Shown here in pieces: positions 1 to 7,175 of a stretch of DNA of 8,627 bases (position 1 is the stretch's first letter; every line of letters begins with the position of its first letter). The stretch is from contig DGSJ01000003.1 of the NCBI GenBank assembly GCA_002393905.1, positions 1-8,627 of the forward strand, read 5' to 3'. Below the pieces are notes generated by a model. The model was not told the DNA's origin. It searched no databases and saw nothing but the letters and a program-made list of their open reading frames with translations. Made by a program: the position numbers and the translations under genes. The stretch is from Caryophanales bacterium UBA4365 (GTDB taxonomy: Bacteria; Bacillota_I; Bacilli_A; RFN20; CAG-826).

Positions 1-753
1 AACATCATTAAACAATACCAAATCGGTGTTTTCCCAGACCACTTTGTTGGTCAAACACAAAATCAAAACCCAGCTCGCGAAGAGGATGCCATTAATACAA
101 GAGTGACATACACCAAAATCTTTGACTGCTCTAACTCTGCTATCTGTAACTATCGTAACGGTGGTACCTATGTTGCCCATTGTCAATTTGACCGTTTTGG
201 TGGTGCTCCAATCCTTAACGCTGGTGGTGAAGACGCATACAATTCCGGAATTACATTCTTCGGTGAAGATATTGAATATAGCAACTTCATTACTGGTGGT
301 GAAGTTTACTTCGCTGCAGTTGGCGCTGCTGAACAATTTAGTAAATTACAAGCCTTCAATGCTGCTTTTAATGCTTATGGAAAATCTATTCTAAAAGATG
401 GTAAGATGAACTTAGTTGAACTCAACATGGATGGCGAAGACTATGTTGGATCACCAAATAGATACTATTATGGTGATGTTTATCTTAACTATGGTTCGGA
501 TAAGGAAATCAAATGTACAGTCGGAGATGATGCGAATGATGCATTTGAATTCTATAAAGAAAAGAATGGTGAAAATTCAGTATTTGCAACAGAAACTGGT
601 GTTGTCTTCTATTATACTAATGACAATAATATACCGTTCAAGAATACTGACGAAAATCCAATGTTCGCTATTACAGGTGATTATGTTTCGATTTTATTAA
701 CTGCTGGAGCTACTACAATAAATGCTACATTCCGTCTTTACGATTTAGCATAA
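1..753 (+). CDS. C-terminal part of a large hypothetical, probably surface protein (5' end outside the window)
   Basis: The reading frame is open from base 1 to the TAA at 751-753, giving 250 residues with the true start upstream. An internal GTG at 103 could be mistaken for a start, but the 34 codons before it are equally protein-like, so the gene is taken as truncated by the window edge. The sequence is rich in Gly, Asn, Asp, Tyr and Phe. Its first 100 or so residues contain short alternating beta-prone stretches with Asn/Gly turns (for example SNSAICNYRNGGTYVAHCQF), which resemble rungs of a right-handed beta-helix. No LPXTG sorting motif and no C-terminal membrane anchor are visible; the protein ends in RLYDLA. 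I do not recognise a family. A secreted or cell-surface role is inferred from composition only. The gene is the last of its transcription unit, because a strong terminator follows 21 bases after the stop. Confidence 0.75.
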   Translation, partial: NIIKQYQIGVFPDHFVGQTQNQNPAREEDAINTRVTYTKIFDCSNSAICNYRNGGTYVAHCQFDRFGGAPILNAGGEDAYNSGITFFGEDIEYSNFITGGEVYFAAVGAAEQFSKLQAFNAAFNAYGKSILKDGKMNLVELNMDGEDYVGSPNRYYYGDVYLNYGSDKEIKCTVGDDANDAFEFYKEKNGENSVFATETGVVFYYTNDNNIPFKNTDENPMFAITGDYVSILLTAGATTINATFRLYDLA

Positions 754-774
754 TTTGGATTAAACATTTACAAG

Positions 775-802
775 AAGAGGCGACATATGTTGCCTCTTTT
801 TT
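775..802 (+). terminator. Intrinsic terminator after the surface-protein gene
   Basis: The arms AAGAGGC (775-781) and GCCTCTT (792-798) pair perfectly. The stem extends inward by a G-T wobble (782/791), A-T and C-G pairs to a small loop centred on 785-788. A run of six T (797-802) starts within the 3' arm. This is a textbook Rho-independent terminator, and the 3' arm also carries the -35 of the next promoter. Confidence 0.9.
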
Positions 803-819
803 CACGCAAATGTGATAAT
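790..819 (+). promoter_or_regulatory. Promoter of the ABC transporter operon, predicted to give a leaderless mRNA
   Basis: TTGCCT (790-795, four of six consensus bases) lies 18 bases from GATAAT (814-819), which is preceded by TG at 811-812 and so forms an extended -10. The expected transcription start, about 7 bases after the -10, falls at 825-828, while the ATG is at 828. No Shine-Dalgarno sequence exists in the 30 bases before the ATG. The -35 sits inside the 3' arm of the preceding terminator. Confidence 0.6.
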
Positions 820-827
820 ATACACGT

Positions 828-3233
828 ATGATAGTTGTTAAAAATCTAGTCAAAAAATTCAAATCCCCAAATAAAGACGAAGAAGTAATTGCGTTAGATC
901 ATTTATCTTTAACTTTACCTGATAAAGGATTTGTTGCGATTTACGGCGCTTCTGGATGTGGTAAATCTACCCTTTTAAACGTCTTAGGTGGATTGGATTT
1001 AGCTGATGAAGGTGAAATGATCGTTAATGGCCGTAACACCTCTAAATTCTCAAAAGGCGATTGGAACTCTTATCGAAACCAAGAAGTTGGCTTCATTTTT
1101 CAAAACTACTATCTCTTGCCTCACCTAAATGTTAAAGAAAACATCGCGATTACCTTACAAATGTCTAAACAAACTAAAGACATGGATCAGAAGATTCATG
1201 ATGCTTTAGTCGCAGTTGAACTACCAAAATATGGAAAACGTTATCCAAAGCAACTTAGTGGTGGTCAACAACAACGTGTGGCGATTGCTCGCGCTTTAAT
1301 TTCTAACCCAACAATTATTCTTGCTGATGAACCAACTGGTGCTCTTGATGAGAAATCTAGCAAGATTGTTATGCATATTTTAAAAGAGATTTCCAAGGAA
1401 CATCTCGTCGTCATGGTGACACATAACGAGCGTATGGCGAAAGAATACGCTGACCGTATGATTGAGATCTCCTATGGAAAGATTTTAAATGATGAAAATC
1501 TCCAAAAAATACCGCAAATCTCGGTTAATCGTGAACCTTTAAAGAGAGTTCATCTTCCATTTTCATCATCATTTAAATGGTCTTGTAGGAACGTAATAAA
1601 GAAAAAAGGAAGATCAATTCCAATTGCGATTGCGACGGCGATTGGTCTAGCTTCTGCTGGTCTAGTTTTATCAATGACTAAAGGCGTGAATGACTTTGTC
1701 GCGCAAGCTCAAAAAGAAGCCATCGGAGACTACCCAGTTTATGTTTCTTGCTATCCAAAATCATCTAGTGAATCCAATAAGGATAACTTGGTCGAATTCC
1801 CTGATGTTAACGAAATCATCATTGAAAAATCTGATTATGAAGTTCAAGAACACTATATTTCAATGCAGAAACAATTCATGGATTACATGGATGATATGCC
1901 AAAGGAGTATTACGCTGGACGACAAACAAACGAATCATTAACGTTTAACTTATTTACTTCTCCATCTACTGGATCATATAAAAAGGTGTCTTCAACATCT
2001 TATACAATGTCGATCGCTCCTTATACCAAGAAAGCTGAAGAAGGTAATGATGCTTATAAATTCATTAAAGAGCAATATGACGTACTTGCTGGACATCTTC
2101 CAGAAAGTGATACAGATTTAACCCTTGTCTTAGATACATTTAACCGTATTGACCTTGGTTATTTAACCAACATGGGTTTTGATACATCCGGCGAGAATAT
2201 CACCTTTGATGAAATCCTTAACAAAAAGGAATACCGTGTTGTTTCCAATGATGACTATTTCATTCAACACGATGAAACAAAAGAAGAATATGAAGGAAAA
2301 CACTATTACGAACCAAAAGGTGACTCGGAATACAAAGATCTCTATGAGAATCATTCTGTCCATGAAATGAAAATTACAGGAATCATTCGTCCAAAAAAAG
2401 ATTCTCCAAACCCACTATATAAGACAATTTTGTTATACAACCCATCATTCTTAGAAACAGTTATTAGACCACTCAATAGCGATTCACAAATTGTTAAAGA
2501 CCAGAAAAAATATGGAATTACTTATAACACCCATTACAAAGAGCGTGAGGCTTTTAAGGATACTTATGTCAACGGCCGTGCTATTACAGCTAACTATCAA
2601 TATGAATCGAGATTAGTTGATATTGGCTCATCAAGTCGTGTCACCGCGATTTACTATTACACAGCAACATTCCAACAACGAGCCCAGATTGCTGACTACA
2701 TTGATAAGTATGTTAAAGGCATGGATAAGGATTCTGATATTGTCTTAAAAACAAAAGACTATCTAGAAACTGTTACAGCAGCCTTCTCTTCAATTGCATC
2801 AACATTCTCGTCAGTCATGTTAATTTTCTCTCTTGTAACAATCCTTGTAGCAATGATTTTAACGGCAATTCTCACATATATTTCGGTAAATGAAAGAAAA
2901 CGAGAGATTGGATTACTAAGAAGTTTAGGTGCACGGCGTATCGATATTTCGCTCATGTTTATTATTGAAGCAACCATCATCGGAATTGTCGCTGGATTAC
3001 TTGGAATTGGCCTATGTTTTGGTCTAGCGCCAATCGTTGCCAAAGTCGTTGTCTCATTAATTTCAGCTGCCGATTTAAGAATCTTGACTCCAGATGCCGC
3101 AACATTCTCAACAATCCAACCTTGGGTTGTTCCAACATTATTTATTGCCGCCATTCTTATTGGCGTTGTTGCTTGTTTACTACCAGCAATTGCTGCTGGA
3201 CGTAAACGTCCTGCCGAATCACTGAAGGAATAA
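828..3233 (+). CDS. Fused ABC transporter, N-terminal ATPase plus MacB/FtsX-type permease
   Basis: This 801-residue membrane protein joins an ATPase to a permease. The ATPase domain (about 1-225) is complete: Walker A GASGCGKST (40-48), Q-loop Gln92, signature LSGGQ (143-147), Walker B IILADEP (163-169, catalytic Glu168), D-loop ALD (172-174) and H-loop His199. A first membrane segment (about 262-284) is followed by an extracytoplasmic region (about 285-655), then three membrane segments (about 660-685, 707-738, 768-791). NERKREIGLLRSLGARR (688-704) is the usual coupling segment of FtsX/MacB permeases. The architecture is that of type VII mechanotransmission transporters, which export peptides, antibiotics or lipoproteins, or act on envelope enzymes. 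No MacA-like adaptor is adjacent and the substrate is unknown. The start is fixed: TAA at 816-818 is in frame and no start codon lies between. The gene shares an operon with the methyltransferase downstream. Confidence 0.93.
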   Translation: MIVVKNLVKKFKSPNKDEEVIALDHLSLTLPDKGFVAIYGASGCGKSTLLNVLGGLDLADEGEMIVNGRNTSKFSKGDWNSYRNQEVGFIFQNYYLLPHLNVKENIAITLQMSKQTKDMDQKIHDALVAVELPKYGKRYPKQLSGGQQQRVAIARALISNPTIILADEPTGALDEKSSKIVMHILKEISKEHLVVMVTHNERMAKEYADRMIEISYGKILNDENLQKIPQISVNREPLKRVHLPFSSSFKWSCRNVIKKKGRSIPIAIATAIGLASAGLVLSMTKGVNDFVAQAQKEAIGDYPVYVSCYPKSSSESNKDNLVEFPDVNEIIIEKSDYEVQEHYISMQKQFMDYMDDMPKEYYAGRQTNESLTFNLFTSPSTGSYKKVSSTSYTMSIAPYTKKAEEGNDAYKFIKEQYDVLAGHLPESDTDLTLVLDTFNRIDLGYLTNMGFDTSGENITFDEILNKKEYRVVSNDDYFIQHDETKEEYEGKHYYEPKGDSEYKDLYENHSVHEMKITGIIRPKKDSPNPLYKTILLYNPSFLETVIRPLNSDSQIVKDQKKYGITYNTHYKEREAFKDTYVNGRAITANYQYESRLVDIGSSSRVTAIYYYTATFQQRAQIADYIDKYVKGMDKDSDIVLKTKDYLETVTAAFSSIASTFSSVMLIFSLVTILVAMILTAILTYISVNERKREIGLLRSLGARRIDISLMFIIEATIIGIVAGLLGIGLCFGLAPIVAKVVVSLISAADLRILTPDAATFSTIQPWVVPTLFIAAILIGVVACLLPAIAAGRKRPAESLKE
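3224..3229 (+). promoter_or_regulatory. Ribosome binding site of the rRNA methyltransferase gene
   Basis: GAAGGA lies in the last codons of the ABC gene, 7 bases before the ATG at 3237. It supports that start and translational coupling across the 3-base gap. It also shows that this genome does use Shine-Dalgarno sites, which makes their absence at the promoter-proximal genes meaningful. Confidence 0.8.
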
Positions 3234-3236
3234 CAA

Positions 3237-4589
3237 ATGAAATTTGACCGTGTAAAAGGAAAATGTGTTGACCTCTCCTTTGAAGGAAAAGGTGTGGTGA
3301 AGCTTTCTTATGGAACGGTTTTTGTTGATGGATTATTTCCAGGTGAAGAGGCGGAAATTGAAATTCAATATAAACGCGCTGGAAATTATTTTGGTAAAGT
3401 CTATCGCTTGATCAGTAAATCCATGGATCGAATTCAACCTCGATGTGGTGTTTGTACAGCCTGTGGCGGATGCCAACTACAACAACTTTCTTATCCTGCT
3501 CAGTTAGTGTATAAACAACACAAAGTCGAAGATGCTTTAAGACGTCACGATTTGAAAAATATTCGGGTTTTACCTGTGATTGGTATGGAAAATCCTTATC
3601 AATACCGTAATAAAATCCAAGTTCCAATTGGTCGTGATCCACATGGACATATTGTTTCCGGATTCTATCGACAAGGCACACATAAGATTATCCCAATTGA
3701 CCAATGTATGATTGAGGACGAACGTTCTTCAAAGATTATTTTTGCAATTAAACAATTAATGAAAGAATTTAAGTACGCTCCTTATGATGAAGACCAACAA
3801 ACAGGCTTAATTAGACATGTCTTAATTAGAACATCTAAACATTATGATGAGATTATGGTGACTTTAGTCACTAGACTTGACGAATTTAAAGGCAAAAACA
3901 ACTTTGTCAAAGAACTTGTAAAACGTTGCCCAAATATTTCTACAGTTATTCAAAATATTAATCACCGAGATACAAACGTTATTCTTGGCGAAAAAGAAAG
4001 AGTCTTATATGGTAGTGGACAGATTAAAGATTCTATTTTAGGAGTGGACTTTTTAATCTCTTCAAAATCATTTTTCCAGGTCAATCCTATTCAAGTTGAA
4101 AAACTATATCAAACCGCGCTTGATTTAGCAAAAATAACCAGTAATTCTCAGGTATTTGATGCTTATTGTGGAATTGGAACAATTTCATTAATTGCTGCAA
4201 AACATGCACAAAATGTCGTTGGAGCAGAGATTGTTAAAGAAGCAATTATTGATGCTAAGCGAAACGCTAAATTAAACAAAATTAATAATGCCGAATTCTT
4301 TGTTGGCGATGCTGGAGAAATTTATTCTAAACTCCGTTATGAAGGAAGAAACTTCGATTGTGTTTTTGTTGATCCTCCACGAAAAGGATTAACTCCTGAA
4401 TTTATCGAATCTTTATTAAAAGAGGAACCTCCTACAATTTGTTATGTTTCATGTGACCCAGAAACACTTGCACGTGATTTAAAACTACTTTCTCAAAAAT
4501 ACTCGATTTCAGATATTCAACCAGTAGATATGTTTCCAATGACATTCCATGTTGAGACTGTAGCATGTCTACGACTAAAAGATTTATAG
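3237..4589 (+). CDS. rlmD: 23S rRNA (uracil-C5)-methyltransferase, RlmD/RlmCD type
   Basis: This 450-residue enzyme of the TrmA/RumA family transfers a methyl group from S-adenosylmethionine to C5 of uridine in 23S rRNA. An N-terminal TRAM-like RNA-binding domain covers about 1-60. Cys70, Cys76, Cys79 (a C-x5-C-GGC pattern) and Cys157 match the spacing of the [4Fe-4S] cysteines of E. coli RlmD (81, 87, 90, 162). The C-terminal methyltransferase domain shows FFQVN (279-283), the SAM loop DAYCGIGT (308-315), VDPPRKGL (378-385), the catalytic nucleophile Cys406 in YVSCDPET, and the C-terminal HVET with Glu440 as likely general base. Length and motifs indicate an intact gene. Some Gram-positive homologues (RlmCD of Streptococcus pneumoniae) modify both U747 and U1939, so the exact target is uncertain. 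No convincing terminator follows; only a weak AGTTG/CAACT hairpin is seen at 4598-4620. Confidence 0.95.
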   Translation: MKFDRVKGKCVDLSFEGKGVVKLSYGTVFVDGLFPGEEAEIEIQYKRAGNYFGKVYRLISKSMDRIQPRCGVCTACGGCQLQQLSYPAQLVYKQHKVEDALRRHDLKNIRVLPVIGMENPYQYRNKIQVPIGRDPHGHIVSGFYRQGTHKIIPIDQCMIEDERSSKIIFAIKQLMKEFKYAPYDEDQQTGLIRHVLIRTSKHYDEIMVTLVTRLDEFKGKNNFVKELVKRCPNISTVIQNINHRDTNVILGEKERVLYGSGQIKDSILGVDFLISSKSFFQVNPIQVEKLYQTALDLAKITSNSQVFDAYCGIGTISLIAAKHAQNVVGAEIVKEAIIDAKRNAKLNKINNAEFFVGDAGEIYSKLRYEGRNFDCVFVDPPRKGLTPEFIESLLKEEPPTICYVSCDPETLARDLKLLSQKYSISDIQPVDMFPMTFHVETVACLRLKDL

Positions 4590-4700
4590 GTGATGGCAGT
4601 TGTAATTGCTCATACCAACTTATCTTGAATTGCACAAATCAATTTATAAAAATAGAACAGCTACTCACAAATTGAACTTGGAATAAATTGCATAGTTATG

Positions 4701-4729
4701 TTGAAGAAAAGTAAACATTTTGCTATACT
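4701..4729 (+). promoter_or_regulatory. Promoter of the ORF6N cassette, predicted to give a leaderless mRNA
   Basis: TTGAAG (4701-4706) is separated by exactly 17 bases from TATACT (4724-4729), which carries an upstream TG (4721-4722) in the extended -10 position. The predicted transcription start, 7 bases past the -10, is base 4736, the A of the ATG itself. No Shine-Dalgarno sequence lies before the start. This is the best promoter match in the window. Confidence 0.8.
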
Positions 4730-4735
4730 TTTTAT

Positions 4736-5689
4736 ATGGAAAAGTTAGAGATTGAATTAACACAAGATTTTATCAAAAACAACATATACATTATCAGAGG
4801 ACAAAAAGTAATGTTGGATTTTGATTTGGCCGAAATATATGGATATGAAACAAGCAAGTTAAACCAACAAGTTAAAAGAAATGCTGACAAGTTTCCAGAT
4901 GATTTTATGTTCCAAATTACCAAAGAGGAACTAAAAACAATCATGATGTCACAAAATGTGATATCAAGATGGGGAGGAACTAGAAAGCTTCCATACGCCT
5001 TTACTGAACAGGGCATATATATGTTGATGACAGTTTTAAAAGGTGATTTAGCGACAAAGCAATCTATTTTGATTGTGAGAACATTTAAAGCTATGAAAAA
5101 CTATATAATCGCAAACCGTCCTTTATTACTTAGAAATGAAATTGATTTATTGAGAGATCAAGTCGAAGAAAACTCTAATTCAATTAAAGAAATAAATAAT
5201 AAATTAGAAATTGTTATGGACAATTTTATTGACCCTTCTAATTACAAGGATTATTTAATAATGAATGGTGAAAAGATAGAGTCAGATATTGCTTATCAAA
5301 AAATATATTCTCTCGCAGAAAAATCTATTTTCATTGTTGATGATTATATTGGAATAAAAACACTCGAACTTTTGAAAATATGCAAACCTAGTGTCAAAAT
5401 AGTTATTTTTTCTGATAATAAGGCTTGGCCTAAATTATCGCAATTGTTCGTAGATGACTTTTTGAGCGATAGAAAAGATATTTCTCTATTTTTTAAACAA
5501 TTAAACAATAAAGTTCACGATAGATATATTGTTATTGATTACGACTCAAACACTAGAATTTTTCACTGCGGTGCATCTTCGAAAGATGGCGGAAAGAAGA
5601 TAACAACGATTATGGAGATAGAGGAAGTAAAACGATATAGACATTTTATTGATGATATAATGAATAACGATAATTTATTACTACCATGA
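4736..5689 (+). CDS. ORF6N-domain protein with a C-terminal PLD-like (degenerate HKD) domain
   Basis: Of the 317 residues, 12-100 form an ORF6N domain, the KilA-N-related DNA-binding module common in phages and mobile elements. It shows IYIIRGQKVMLDFDLAEIYG (17-36), LNQQVKRN (42-49), FPDDFMFQ (53-60) and YAFTEQGIYML (87-97). A charged, probably coiled-coil linker (about 133-162) follows. Residues 180-305 resemble a phospholipase D-like fold: His261-Asp-Arg263-x4-Asp268 matches HxKx4D with Arg for Lys, followed by GASSKD (279-284). PLD-fold nucleases use such a motif, often one per monomer in a dimer, so DNA or RNA cleavage is a reasonable inference; the Lys-to-Arg change leaves activity open. 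The start is fixed, because TAA at 4712-4714 is in frame with no start codon between, and the next Met (26) lies inside the domain. Eleven of 13 arginines are AGA, unlike the ABC gene. The TGA stop overlaps the next ATG (ATGA). Confidence 0.85.
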   Translation: MEKLEIELTQDFIKNNIYIIRGQKVMLDFDLAEIYGYETSKLNQQVKRNADKFPDDFMFQITKEELKTIMMSQNVISRWGGTRKLPYAFTEQGIYMLMTVLKGDLATKQSILIVRTFKAMKNYIIANRPLLLRNEIDLLRDQVEENSNSIKEINNKLEIVMDNFIDPSNYKDYLIMNGEKIESDIAYQKIYSLAEKSIFIVDDYIGIKTLELLKICKPSVKIVIFSDNKAWPKLSQLFVDDFLSDRKDISLFFKQLNNKVHDRYIVIDYDSNTRIFHCGASSKDGGKKITTIMEIEEVKRYRHFIDDIMNNDNLLLP

Positions 5690-6420
5690 AAGAACTAAAA
5701 GACAAGATAAAGGAAATACGCGATAGGGAAGAACTTAGCCAAGATGAAATGGGGCGTAGAGTTGGCTACACTAACCGTGCCAGTATTAACAAAATAGAAA
5801 AGGGAAACGGAGATGTTCCTTTTGATAAATTATTAGATTTAATTAATGAATATCTTCTTGAATTAGAAGATTTAACAAATAAAGAAGTAGTAGGATATTC
5901 ATTGAGAGATTTAGTGGAAGATGATTGGAGACAGTTGATACTGGTATATAAAGATGTAATGTGCATCCCATTTTTTAATTCGGATAATTGCCACGGCGAT
6001 ATTTTTTACTATTCAACTGAAGCTAAGATGAAAAACGCAATAAAATTTTGGCAAGACTCAATGGAAAAAGGTCATTTTGTTCGAAAAGTTATTGAGGATG
6101 CTTCAAATAATAGAGCGGTTGGTACTATAGAATACTTTGTAAGAAATAATGAGCCAAATTATAACAACACAATTGTTTTAAGAGTGGATGTTCATCATTA
6201 TTATGAAAAGAAAAAAGCATTAATTAAAGTATTTAAAATTGCTATTGAAGAAGCTTTTTCAAATGCAAACTGTACATCATTAATAACTAAAGGATGGGAT
6301 TATGCGATTGAAAGAAGGGAAGCGCTAAAATTCCTTGGATTTAAAGAACAAGACGACGATCTCATTGGGCATAATAAGGAAAAATACTCAAACTATTGGT
6401 TATTGAATAAAAAAGATTAG
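5686..6420 (+). CDS. XRE-type helix-turn-helix fused to a GNAT acetyltransferase-like domain
   Basis: In this 244-residue protein, residues 1-62 are an XRE/Cro-like DNA-binding domain with SQDEMGRRVGYTNRASINKI (18-37) as the helix-turn-helix. Residues 70-242 resemble a GNAT family found in Firmicutes: FFNSDNCHGDIFYYST (96-111), AVGTIEYF (144-151), LRVDVHHYYEKKKAL (165-179) and a C-terminal ALKFLGF (213-219). The usual acetyl-CoA pyrophosphate loop Q/R-x-x-G-x-G/A is not visible; YEKKKA occupies its place, so catalysis is uncertain. The start overlaps the ORF6N stop by 4 bases and no Shine-Dalgarno is present, which indicates reinitiation after the upstream gene and fixed co-expression. Separate GNAT toxins with DNA-binding antitoxins (TacT, AtaT types) are known; here both parts sit in one polypeptide, so a self-regulating fusion is one reading and an acetylating transcription factor is another. 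Confidence 0.82.
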   Translation: MKELKDKIKEIRDREELSQDEMGRRVGYTNRASINKIEKGNGDVPFDKLLDLINEYLLELEDLTNKEVVGYSLRDLVEDDWRQLILVYKDVMCIPFFNSDNCHGDIFYYSTEAKMKNAIKFWQDSMEKGHFVRKVIEDASNNRAVGTIEYFVRNNEPNYNNTIVLRVDVHHYYEKKKALIKVFKIAIEEAFSNANCTSLITKGWDYAIERREALKFLGFKEQDDDLIGHNKEKYSNYWLLNKKD

Positions 6421-6435
6421 TTTTGTTTTTTAAGC

Positions 6436-7098
6436 ATGATATACATAACAGGCGATACACATGGAGATATTGATTATAAGAAACTTCTCACGTTAAAAGA
6501 GAAGAATCTTTCTTATGGTGATTTTCTAATTATTTGCGGCGATGCTGGAATATGTTGGTCGCCCCAAGAGCTTCAACATTTCTTAAACTTATATAACGAT
6601 ATTGGGTGCACAATTATTTTTGTTGATGGGAATCATGAAAATTTTGAAATGCTGAACAATATGCCTATAGTGGAATATAAAGGCGCGTTAATGCATCAAA
6701 TAGATGAACATATTTTTCATGTATTACGTGGCGAAATAATGACATTAAGTGGCAAAACCTTTTTATGTATTGGCGGTGCTGTTTCTATCGATAAAATGTA
6801 TAGGACACCGTATGTTTCTTGGTGGCCTGAGGAAGAAATAACGTACCACGACATCGATAATGCATTAAATAACTTAGAGAAGATTAATAACAAAGTTGAT
6901 TATGTTATAACTCATTGTTGTGATACGAGCACTGTTTTAAAAGCCTTTCATTTCAGAAGGGATGTTTGCACAGACCAATTGATGTTTATAGACAAAGTTG
7001 TGGATTATAAACATTGGTTTTTTGGTCATTACCATTTTGATATTAACATATCAGATAAAAAGACTTGCTTATATAACAATGTCATAAAAATTATATAG
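6436..7098 (+). CDS. Calcineurin-like metallophosphoesterase
   Basis: This 220-residue protein carries all the usual metal-binding motifs of the calcineurin-like phosphoesterase fold: D7-x-H9 (ITGDTHGD), GD (35-36), GNHE (65-68), His160 (ITHC) and GHYH (197-200, His198 and His200). It is a cytoplasmic dinuclear-metal hydrolase. The substrate, whether nucleotide, phosphoprotein or nucleic acid, cannot be read from the sequence. The variant with a WW-containing insert after GGAVSID (113-119) is, from memory, common in Firmicute phages and integrative elements. The start is supported by the family's short MIYITGDTHG opening. It lies 15 bases after the XRE-GNAT stop, with no Shine-Dalgarno and no clear promoter, so it is probably the third gene of the cassette. 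No terminator with a T-tract follows. Confidence 0.9.
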   Translation: MIYITGDTHGDIDYKKLLTLKEKNLSYGDFLIICGDAGICWSPQELQHFLNLYNDIGCTIIFVDGNHENFEMLNNMPIVEYKGALMHQIDEHIFHVLRGEIMTLSGKTFLCIGGAVSIDKMYRTPYVSWWPEEEITYHDIDNALNNLEKINNKVDYVITHCCDTSTVLKAFHFRRDVCTDQLMFIDKVVDYKHWFFGHYHFDINISDKKTCLYNNVIKII

Positions 7099-7099
7099 C

Positions 7100-7111
7100 A
7101 AACGATCGTTT
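7100..7111. repeat. Perfect palindrome AAACGATCGTTT after the phosphoesterase gene
   Basis: This 12-base perfect palindrome starts 2 bases after the stop at 7098. It is followed by an unusually GC-rich 30-base stretch (7110-7140) that contains a second palindrome TCGCGA (7135-7140). No T-tract follows, so it is not an obvious intrinsic terminator. It lies where the cassette meets the oppositely oriented reductase gene and could be an operator, a bidirectional termination aid or a boundary scar. Confidence 0.5.
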
Positions 7112-7175
7112 CGCCGACTCGCAGAACAAGCTTTTCGCGATATGCATTTAAAAGAATTAATCTTAATATCGTTAT

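Noticed and set aside
2759..3154. A 131-codon minus-strand frame inside the ABC transporter permease region
   Set aside because: It lies opposite the membrane segments of a clearly coding gene, and such shadows are common. No domain or ribosome site is seen.
828..3233. Calling the ABC transporter MacB and naming it as a macrolide exporter
   Set aside because: Only the architecture matches. There is no MacA partner, the extracytoplasmic region is not recognisably the MacB one, and the substrate cannot be inferred.
4598..4620. A terminator after the rRNA methyltransferase gene (AGTTG/CAACT)
   Set aside because: The stem has only five pairs, the loop is 13 bases and no T-run follows.
5687..5698. 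Possibility that TGA encodes Trp, with the ORF6N protein ending at TAA 5696-5698
   Set aside because: All 15 tryptophans in the firm genes are TGG and no firm gene has an internal TGA. At this AT content a table 4 genome would use TGA heavily.
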